From assembly GCA_008828725.1 (NCBI GenBank), contig MEHQ01002595.1, forward strand, positions 1-64,000: 64,000 nucleotides of DNA, given 5' to 3'. Made by a program: the position numbers and the translations under genes. The notes beneath the pieces are model-generated. The model made no database searches. It was given only the letters and a program-made list of their open reading frames with translations, and was not told the DNA's origin. Positions within the stretch are counted from its first letter, which is position 1, and every line of letters begins with the position of its first letter. Shown here piece by piece: positions 56,321-64,000 of the stretch. Source of the DNA: Saccharina japonica. Lineage: Eukaryota; Sar; Phaeophyceae; Laminariales; Laminariaceae.

Positions 56321-59300
56321 ATGAGAGCGGGACGCAGCGAAACCAGCTCAAGAACAGCACGAGTGATACTCGAGCTTCACAAGAAGAGCTGTGACCGCTG
56401 CGGACTGAAAAAGAGGAAATGCGATGGCGAGAACCCATGCGGGTGAGTTTGTTCTCTATGTTCGAGCTGGTACAATAACTGCGTGGTGCTTCCAACTCTC
56501 CTATTCGTACTCTCAGGTCGCTGAACACGTGTCATGCTTACTGTTGCACCCAGTACCTCGTTTATGTCACGTAGATGCCAGTGATCACGTTCGTTCCTTC
56601 GTTGCATGTGTTCTTAACCACTGGTGTACTGCTGCATGGCTGTACTTGAATCACAACTGTGGCTTGCGGCCTAACGCCTGTGTGCTGACCGGGGTTCCGA
56701 AACAGACGCTGCGTTCGATTAGGCGAGACGTGCATCCACAGCAAGCGACGGTCACGTACAAATCGGCCTCAGACTCCTGGGGCAGTTTATGTGAGCTCGA
56801 CGAACGACCCGAGTGTCCACGCACCATCGACCCTGCGAGGCGGACGTGGTGTATCAGCGGCGCTTCTTCAGCACTATGGGAGAGTGTCACTCAAGAGGTT
56901 AGTTGACTTTGTTTAGAGTACGAGTACGGGCATATACTGCTGCTGTACTGCGGTCAAGCACAGGACAGCCGTAGGAAACAAGCAATCGTGCAATCAAAAT
57001 GCAATAAGAAAGGCAGGCTGAGTTTTTTTTTCAAATGTTGGAGTCTTGATACAGTACAAGACGCCTAATAAGAAACAGGAAAGCTGCCGCAGGCTGGATT
57101 TCAAATAGAGTGTGCTTTCTGCACTAATTCCAAGATAACGACTCTCGAAATTATTATTTTCCTCTAAATATCAGCCCGGCTTTCTCATGATTAATAGCTT
57201 GTTTCTCGTTAGGTATTCTGTTGTACTGAAGTTGGTCTCCGTAAAACGTACCCGTTCTTAAATAAGAAATCCGGCCTGGGCCAACTATCCGGTTTCCTAT
57301 CACGTGTCCTGAAGTACTGCTGTACTAACGTTTCCCTTCCCATCTGTATGTATATACCTAAACCGTACCAGTACCTGGCAAACTGCTGTTGTACAGCAGT
57401 ACCGGCACAGCAGTTGCGCCACACTTGTGACGTATTTTGGCCCAGACGTAAAATTATCGTATGTTTCAATAGGTAAATGTGTGCCCTGCACTAGTATTCG
57501 CTGTGTTGTGCGTTGGTCGACGCTTTAACCCTTTTAGGACTGCAGACTCGTTTTGGGGATAAACCACTCAAATTCTGAGTAATTTGTCCCCAAAACGGGA
57601 CTTCAGTCCTATCGTTAAACCAACAGAAACCAAGTTTTGTGGCCTAAACAAACTATGCCGCTTTGGTTAATTACAGTTAATACGGTGACCGGAGCTCAGC
57701 AGACGCTTCAGGTAACTCGACACGGTCCCTCGTTTTGGCGCGATCACAAGGAAACATTGCTTTCTCTCGTAACATTGGTTATCTTACTATCTGTACGTAG
57801 TGTTCGCGCAAAAGTCAAGCCTACAAAAGGCCATAGTAAATAGGACCAAATATTGTCGGTAACAATAGGGAAAATATAGAGAGTTTATGTGTACCGTGAG
57901 TCCTACTTACTATGGCCCCCCGTCGTAGCTCCCAACTTGCTGTATTGAAACAAGTGATGTCGCCTACTGCTGTATACAGGGAATGGTGTAATATGGTACC
58001 TGGTATGAGGTGATACTCGTGCTTGGTGTTTGGTACCGGCATTCCTGATATTTCGTAGCGGCATTTACGTACGTCGTATATACAAGTATAAGCAAATTCT
58101 TCGTACAGTTACCTTCCACGGACGCTTCAGGCAACTTGACAATGCTCGCTTCTTTTTGACGCCGTCAAAGTGATGGCTTCAATTCGACCGCACTATTAAT
58201 TGTCTTGCGGTTAGTACCGAAGTCGAGCCTAAAATGACTACCTACGAATTATGAAACCCTTTTAGGGCCAGACTCCCGTTTTGGGGACTAAGGCCGTTTC
58301 CTATGCGTTCGATTTCGAGCTCCAGATTTTTTGTTTTTTAATTAAAAAAGCAAACAAAAAGGCATCTGCTTACGTATGCAGGTTGATCGTGCAAAACCGA
58401 CCGTTTGTTTTCGATTTGAGAATCCGATAGACGGCTTGTGCCATGAGATGTTCAAATCGAAAAATGGCATGGTCCCTAAATTCAAGATGTTATCCACGCA
58501 AGCAAGCAGCAGCAGAACGATCAATGAGTTGGATGGTGACACAGCGACGTTGCTTCGCGCCCGACGCGCAGTTGGCGGTAGGTGAGTCCCTCCGTCGCCA
58601 GACTGCAGTCAGCTGGCGCGGGCTCGGGCCTAGAGACGAAGAGAAGGCCTCTTGGCGCGTGCCTCTCGTGGATACGTACTCGTAGACTACAGCAGCAGCA
58701 GGCAGTAAATCAACGTGATGGGCTCGGATGCTTCATTGTGTCAAAATGCAAATATCAACAGAGGTTGACTCGAGCGCACTCGGCACATCTCTGCGCCGCC
58801 AGACCAGAGGTAGTCAGCGAGGGCTCGGCCGCTTGAACCCTACGTCCAGTGCGGCGCAATTGGCACGTCTCTTCTCGCCTCCAAACCACCACCACCACCA
58901 CAACAACAACAACAACAACAGGTCTCGCCGTTTGCTCGAGTCTATGGACGCAGAATATAACCATTTCTTTTGCATTGGAAGACCGTTTCGTTTTTCGAAC
59001 TAGGTCTGAAAAATCGATCGGAGCAGACTCTGAACCTACAAAATCGACCCGCATAGAAATAAACCTAGTTACCCTGGAAAACACACTTAAGCTCTTTATT
59101 TTTTCACCGCAGTGCGGTTCTAGAACAAGTGGTGTCGCCTGTACATAGGGGGTCTTGTCATGTGATATAACGTGATACTCGTCCTTGGTGTTTGGCACCG
59201 TTATTCCTGGTATTTAATAGCATCAATCATATGTGTATTTGTCGCACAACAGCAGTAACGTTCCGCGGACGCTTCAGGCTCAGCAGCGGTCCTTTTTGTT

Positions 59301-61369
59301 TTGGCGCATAACTGGAAAGTCGCATTCGCTCGTAGTAATGGTTGTCTTACGGTTCGTGCAAAAGCCGAGCTTACTAAAAGCTAAAAATCCGGACTCCCAT
59401 ATTTATTACTGGTACCTGGTAAGTAACAATCTCAAGTACCAAGTGGTGTCGCCTGTATACAGCGAGTGGTGCAATATCATACGGTACCTGGTATGACGTC
59501 ATCCTCGTACTGGGTGTTCGGTACCGGTATTCCTGATATTTCACAGCCGCACCCATGTGTGCATTCTCATAGAACATAAAAGTTAATGAGCATTCGCATT
59601 TTTTCGTCCGAAAGCTTGCTCGGGCTTGATTTCTTACAGGACGTACCATGTATGTCGGCTCCCTGGCTTGCTGTATTAAGAAAGTAAGAACAAAGACGGT
59701 TTCGGGATGCTAATGCTTGTCCAGCCGTGATCCCTTGCTGATAATAGTGTGTATAGGCTAACTGCGGTGAAAGACGTGAATGCGTGGGAGTTTCGGAGGC
59801 TTTTTGTTGTTGTTTTCTATGTTTTCCTCAGCATGTCAAAACACAGTAGTTATTATGTTTTTTTTTGTAGTTTTGAACCGACGAGTAGCGTCAAATGTAC
59901 GAGAATCGCCACCAGTGTGGGACCGACTGGTTTTCGACTTATTCAAATTTATGAGGAAGACAAGCCAATATTGAGTGTGTATCATATTGGTCCCGTCGAA
60001 ATCTCTAGGCGCTATATTGTTTTTGCAGGATAAGCGTCTCATCCTGCCGGCAATATAGCAACACCAAGCATGTGTACGGGGGCGCGGTGTTGCGTTGCCG
60101 CCGCCGTGATCTGTGGCCATCGGCTTGCTTTTATCCAGAGCGCTTTTATGCTGCAAGTGTACACTCCAAACGTTGCGTGTATTGCTTTGACCCGATTCCG
60201 AAATGTTGCAATGGATTTCTCGTTGATCTCAGGTGCAGACTAAGCCCTTCCCCAGCGACGGGCCTTGTGGGCATGCAGGAGAACGTGTTCTTGAGCGACT
60301 ACTTCGGCTGCGTCGGCTTCCTGCCGTTCACCAGCCAGAGGTGCGGCGACCGAGTTCCTCTGAGCATGAGTTTCGGCCGATCAGCTGTATCGGCTCAGTG
60401 TTTCTCCCGCGAGGAATCATCTTTGCTTCATGGCTTGATACCGAGTACTGTGCTGCAGCGGATATTAGTACTCGCGTTACTTGTCCTGCTGTCGTTCACC
60501 GTCGAGATATTCTTGCCGTACAGTAAAATTTGCATATGCTGCGCTGCAACGCCAGTCCGCCTCCGTAGCAGGGGTGCCCCAGTCACAGACAAAGGCGCGG
60601 GGTACGAAAGCGCGTCTTGATAAGCACCTTTACATGGTGTATTCAGGTCATCTTCAGTACGGTAGTACCGTGTGAATGCAGGTATATCGACGAAACCTTC
60701 TCGAGGTTTTGAGGTGGCGGCGCTGGTGCACCCCCTCCTGCTTGATTAGTATCAGCAGGATCCAAGTTGACAGGTTTGCGTTGCTCTACAAGTAGGTGAA
60801 TACCATGGTACCTAATGTGACACAATCATTATGTCCAGTGCCGCGTCTTTTACATCACATTCCCATTGCTTGCTCCATTTTCCCGTCGTCAGCAACATCC
60901 GCGAAACGATGGTCAACATGTTTTCTCGCTCGGCTACCGTCCAGCATTCAGACTCTGGGATCTACTCGACAACAGAGCAGCACTTGGACACGATATCGGC
61001 GAATGGCCAAATTACTGCGGACCCCTCTACGTGCGTCTTCTGGTGCGCGGTCGCTCTCGGAGCGTTGGCGAAGGGCCGGCCGATCGAATCTGTGAGGAAC
61101 GGTGCACAGAACAATATTTGTTGTTGTGTCGCCAGCAGAGTACCATTGCGGCCAGACTTACAGCAATGCCGATATTGTTTCCGCGTTGATCGTAATAAAC
61201 TGTTGGAATATTTAATTGTTCCGCAGTATTGTACCAGGTGTGTTATATGCATTAATCTCAGCTAGGTAAACCGGCTCGATGCGCTGCTGTGGCAGGTGGA
61301 GAAGTACTCCCGCCTGGCGAGGGAGGCGTTAGCCAATTTTGAGGGTCCAGTGAACACCGAGGTAGGAAG
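56321..61369 (+). CDS. Gene C: Zn2Cys6 transcription-factor-like protein, exons 1 to 5 only (229 codons visible)
   Basis: Third tandem paralogue. Exons: 56321-56442, 56706-56897, 60239-60340, 60893-61091, 61296-61369. All have GT-AG borders and the same phases as A and B, with no internal stop. Zinc cluster C24-X2-C-X6-C-X5-C-X2-C-X6-C50 (CDRCGLKKRKC, GRCVRLGETC). The Arg before Cys5 is preceded by Gly rather than Arg. The middle region has STCVFWCAVALGAL and YSRLAREALA. Exon 4 is one codon shorter. Intron 1 is only 263 bp, intron 2 is 3.3 kb. After exon 5 the GT donor and ~130 bp of related intron follow, but no exon 6 appears before the window ends, whereas it lies 0.5-1 kb away in A and B. 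Either the gene is broken by insertion or its intron 5 is longer than 2.6 kb. Confidence 0.82.
57058..57219. mobile_element. Miniature inverted-repeat element, ~162 bp, in intron 2 of gene C
   Basis: AAGACGCCTAATAAGAAACAGG at the left pairs with GCTTGTTTCTCGTTAGGTATTCT at the right. The interior (CACTAATTCCAAGATAACGA, TTTCCTCTAAATATCAGCC) matches the arms at 2,210-2,270 and the element at 26,370. Confidence 0.6.
57524..57619. repeat. Near-perfect 96-bp palindrome in intron 2 of gene C
   Basis: TTTAACCCTTTTAGGACTGC...CGTTTTGGGGATAAA pairs with TTTGTCCCCAAAACGGGACT...CAGTCCTATCGTTAAA, and the short centre ACTCAAATTCTGAGT is itself almost palindromic. A single left-arm-like copy (CCCTTTTAGGGCCAGACTCC) occurs at 58,256. 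Fold-back element. Confidence 0.7.
57829..57917. repeat. 89-bp fold-back element in intron 2 of gene C
   Basis: GGCCATAGTAAATAGGACC pairs with GAGTCCTACTTACTATGGCC. The middle contains AAATATTG and GTTTATGTGTACCGTG, as in the copies at 7,831 and 19,085. Best-preserved member of the family here. Confidence 0.65.
58376..58585 (+). CDS. Unrecognised 69-codon ORF followed by a splice-donor-like GTGAGT
   Basis: The frame reads with protein-like composition (VCFRFENPIDGLCHEMFKS, PKFKMLSTQ, INELDGDTATLLRARRAVGG) and ends at a TAGGTGAGT, so it may be a fragment of a spliced gene captured in intron 2 of gene C. No second copy occurs in the window and I know no family for it. The two short stretches after it (58,590-58,630 and 58,790-58,835) resemble each other. 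Confidence 0.25.
   Translation: MQVDRAKPTVCFRFENPIDGLCHEMFKSKNGMVPKFKMLSTQASSSRTINELDGDTATLLRARRAVGGR
58885..58920. repeat. Microsatellite (CAC)n(CAA)n
   Basis: Five CAC followed by about seven CAA triplets. It generates His/Asn/Thr/Val homopolymers in the six frames, which are not genes. Confidence 0.9.
60231..60238 (+). promoter_or_regulatory. Tandem 3' splice acceptor before exon 3 of gene C
   Basis: CTCAG|GTGCAG, identical to genes A and B, with both choices in frame. Confidence 0.55.
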
Positions 61370-63320
61370 GTAAGTCTAAGACACCGCCGGTCGACGCCTG
61401 TCGTCGATCGATGCAGTGCCCTATCAGTTTTTGTTTGTGCAGGAGACTCCTCGGTATCGATGTCTACACGTGAACCGAAACGAGCGGTAATCAAAAGAGG
61501 GCCGTTTTAATCGTTGTCCCTTGCCCGTCAGCGAAACGCCGTGATAAGTTATCAGGATGGGGATGCAAGATACGGCGACCGCGGTCTTTGTTTATTTTTC
61601 TCGGTTGGAAGTAACCGCGGTATTCGAACCAGGGCTGAAAGACGACGGTAATTTGGTTTTGAATCGAAACAGTAAAGTTCCACCTTGACTAAAATGGTCG
61701 GGCGGTAGCGGACCAAGACACCATTTTTTTTTTTCCCGATAGCAACGACCCGGCACGCTCTGGCCAATGGCGAACTGTGCCGGGACACGGCGTTGAATGT
61801 CAGGACGATAGGAGTTACTACGGGAGTATAACGGTAAAAGCGGTTCAGGGATGAAGGCATGTTTCGACAGGGGTATAGAAGGTTTTGTCCAAAACATTTG
61901 TGACAGGTATCGGGCTTCTCAACCTCCCACCACATTTGTTTTGGTTTGACATAACTGTCCGACACTGGCCTAGGCGATGGGATTGCTCCTCACATTAAAT
62001 TCAAGCGTGCAATTTTTTCTTCACTGTGCTTTTGGGTTAGGTAGAGCTCCTATACACTATAATCAAGACCATCAAGCAAGGGGCGTCAGAAACGGGCAAG
62101 CGCGCCTCCCTACCGTGCTATGCGTAGATGACGATCGCGATGATATCACGGTGTTCCCTTGACCACCGGAATGTAACGGTGAACATTATCTTGTCGCATA
62201 GCAGGCCCTAACAAACGGAGCTGTTTGATGAAACTCATAATAGTCGTATTTTCTCCACGCTTTGCGATTGGCCAAAGGGTCTCCACCAAGACCCCAGGAG
62301 GCCGACTGGCCTGGTAAACATGCCGCCCTTGGCCATTCTAAGCAACTGGGTATTTAATTAATTAGACAAGAAAAATAACAGAGAGCGAAAAGTGACCGGA
62401 GCGAGTGGCTACCGATAATTTCCTCTTTGCGAACACAGCTTTTATCACCTCAACTGCAGCGTGAAGGCCCAGCGGACTGTGGTAGGTAGAGAACAGAGGG
62501 TTCACGAACGATATCGAAACAACTGCATCCAATGCAGCTCCGTGCTACCGCCCTCGGCCGATCAAAAGTACTACTTCTGCAGGGAATGAAAACAACTCAG
62601 TTGTGGCAGATACGGCAGTGCAGCTGAAAACAACCCGAACTCTATCCCGGGGAAATGTTGTGTTTCGGGGTAACGTTGCCCTGGCAGGGAATATGGCCGG
62701 CTGGAAGCATGCACATACACAGGACTGTGCAGCAATGGATTTCGGCAGTACTCCTTTGCACCACCCACTTTGAACGTTGACAAGTGTTCGCTCTGTTTTT
62801 ATATTTCATTATTTGCAATTACCCTCGTTTGTACACAATAAACCACCGTTCGTTCCGAGCACGGGAAGGCTCATTTTCGTTGCGCTTTTGGTTTGCATGT
62901 TATATGTTGCTGTTCTACGTACGGTATCTACCGATGCTGGTACACGATACTTTAACAACTGTGCCAGAATCAAAGAATCAGACGTCCACGGTGCTGGTGA
63001 CTACACATACCCAGCACACACCCTCAGAGAAGGCGATGATGTGCGAATTAAAATGGACCCGTCTATATTTTACTCAATCTACTAAAACCGTGCTGGTTCG
63101 AACGCGGGGACGTCCCGAAGCTGGCCGACTCCCACTTGACTGACAGCAGCGCGAACTTGAATTTGATCGACTTTCCCACCCGCCCGCCCTGTCGCTTAAG
63201 AGAGGGGAGGACTCAGATTGCAACAAGTCGTGACGATTGTTGGCTGTGGTAATTACTTAGCCCCGCAAGGGAAGGAGCGGGGCATAAGTTTTTAGTTGGC
63301 GGCGCAAGGGATCTCGGAGT
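61370..63320. other. Sequence after exon 5 of gene C, no recognised gene
   Basis: The first ~130 bp are related to intron 5 of gene A (GTAAGTCTAAGACA, GACGCCTGTCGTCGATCG). Beyond ~61,500 I find no match to A or B and no exon 6. Overlapping ORFs of 102 and 119 codons at 62,777-63,143 have no recognisable motif. Confidence 0.4.
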
Positions 63321-63329
63321 TGCAGATCC

Positions 63330-63796
63330 GACGTGCGAGACCCAGCCACATGACACGTCCGTCGTCTACCTTGGTGTTCCCTACTAGCCCCCCTTGCGAC
63401 AAAATGGACCAGGTCAACGGCAGCCGGACGGGCGCTTTCCTCGGTACCATTCATTCCGTGCGCTCGATCGATCCCTTTCCCTACCGCTGTTTTCATACAA
63501 CGGGACGTGGGCAACTCCCAATCAGCGTACATCTTGTGAGAATACTTGATCGCGGCCACGTGCACCCTCACGGTCGACTGCTGGTTGTTATGCACGAAAC
63601 ACCGACACGCCACGAATTCCAACACCTCGCCTAGAACCTGGTCCGGGTCCGCCAAAGTGTGCAGCCACGGCCCCTTTTCCTGCGCCTTTCTTTCCTTCAC
63701 CCATACGTTTCACTTGCCAGCGTAGTTTTTCTGAATGCTTTCCCCGACGGACCCCAAGGTCAGGGTCTTCGCCAAACGCGCTACATCTATTTAGAG
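63330..63796 (-). pseudogene. Tyrosine-recombinase-like fragment (minus strand), decayed
   Basis: Reading leftwards from the palindrome centre the frame gives LALGSVGES-like text, NVWVKERKAQ, GPWLHTLADPDQ, VRVHVAAIKYSHKMYADWEL, then GKGIDRAHG. After a frameshift near 63,425 it continues PLTWSILSQGG and VMWLGLA. The order of an N-terminal helical segment, a loop of AIK-HK-Y-W-LP, and an LTW/WLGLA segment resembles the core-binding half of integrase-type tyrosine recombinases of YR retroelements or Cryptons. That match is from memory. The catalytic Arg-His-Tyr part is missing. It carries a TGG to TGA nonsense codon (63,710-63,712) and the frameshift, so it is not functional. Confidence 0.45.
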
Positions 63797-63890
63797 GTAG
63801 CGCGTTTGGTGGAGACCCTGGCCTTGGGGTCCGTCGGGGAAAGCACTCAGAAAAACGACGCTGGTAAGTGGAACGTCTGGGTGAAGGAGA
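63690..63890. repeat. Large palindrome joining two recombinase fragments
   Basis: The left arm (to 63,784) and right arm (from 63,797) pair over ~95 bases with a few mismatches around a 12-base loop (ATCTATTTAGAG). Inner arms are GCGCTAC/GTAGCGC and the outer limit is near CCTTCACCCA / TGGGTGAAGG. Both arms encode the same protein segment reading outwards. Confidence 0.85.
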
Positions 63891-64000
63891 TAAAGGCACA
63901 GTCTCGGGACATCATATTTGCGGCAGTAATATTTTGCGTATCGACAACGTGGTTCGCCACGAACATATTGCCCGTAACGTGGCTTATAAGCCAACCAATG
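63797..64000 (+). pseudogene. Tyrosine-recombinase-like fragment (plus strand), runs off the window
   Basis: Reading rightwards from the same centre, the frame gives LALGSVGESTQKNDAGKWN, VWVKEIKAQ, then diverges (IIFAAVIFCVSTTW). The Trp that is a stop in the minus-strand copy is intact here. Similarity to the other copy ends near 63,890, so it is also likely broken or chimeric. The remainder lies outside the window. Confidence 0.35.

Larger units (their letters stand above)
57690..59580. repeat. Diverged repeats in intron 2 of gene C
   Basis: A ~280-bp unit starting GTGTCGCCTG and containing GGTACCGGTATTCCTGATATT, then ACGCTTCAGG, then AAAGCCGAGC occurs around 57,955-58,230 and 59,130-59,385. 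Partial copies lie at 57,695-57,835 and 59,448-59,580. Confidence 0.55.

Noticed and set aside
61610-61660. Minus-strand GGTTCGAATACC as a possible tRNA T-arm
   Set aside because: Upstream sequence does not form the remaining arms.
62777-63143. Overlapping 102- and 119-codon ORFs
   Set aside because: Two frames overlap over the same bases with no recognisable motif or paralogue. Could be part of the element that broke gene C, but nothing supports a gene call.

Overview
This is a nuclear window from a eukaryote with long GT-AG introns (about 0.2 to 3 kb), low gene density and many repeats. I could place no bacterial-style operon, rRNA gene, CRISPR array or convincing intact tRNA gene. The only gene family I can model fully encodes a Zn2Cys6 (fungal-type binuclear zinc cluster) regulator cut into 12 exons. 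Introns this long are unusual for fungi. Together with a short CCCTAA (TTAGGG-type) tract and decayed tyrosine-recombinase-like fragments, they make a stramenopile such as a brown alga my best guess. That assignment is an inference and I hold it loosely.

Layout. 1-1.6 kb: tandem repeats and a hairpin. 1.6-15.3 kb: gene A, a complete 12-exon Zn2Cys6 gene (706 codons). 15.3-17.3 kb: its downstream segment. 17.5-23.4 kb: copy A', a broken paralogue with a promoter-like block, intron-10-like sequence, exons 11 and 12 with two nonsense codons, and the same downstream segment. 24.7-25.1 kb: a small inverted-repeat element. 25.2-37.4 kb: gene B, a second complete copy (705 codons). 37.4-39.8 kb: its downstream segment. 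40.2-51.1 kb: a gene-poor block in which two GC-rich decamer arrays in opposite orientation flank about 7.7 kb of AT-richer, tandemly repeated DNA. 51.1-53.9 kb: an inverted-repeat element with another insertion nested in its left arm. 54.3-55.5 kb: a non-autonomous hAT-like element with a perfect 8-bp target duplication. 55.5-61.4 kb: gene C, a third Zn2Cys6 copy of which only exons 1 to 5 are visible. 63.3-64.0 kb: two tyrosine-recombinase-like fragments arranged head to head.

Genes A, B and C share one orientation, identical exon phases and related promoter blocks, so they are tandem segmental duplicates. The exons join without any frame break: zinc cluster split over exons 1 and 2, linker (2, 3), a helical region resembling the middle homology region of fungal Zn2Cys6 factors (4 to 8), acidic and Ser/Gly-rich segments (9 to 11), and a long low-complexity C-terminus ending in a conserved motif containing EDWLD. 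Introns and flanks have taken up miniature inverted-repeat elements, minisatellites and unusually long poly-C/poly-G tracts. Gene models rest on three-way comparison inside the window. No database search or transcript evidence was available.
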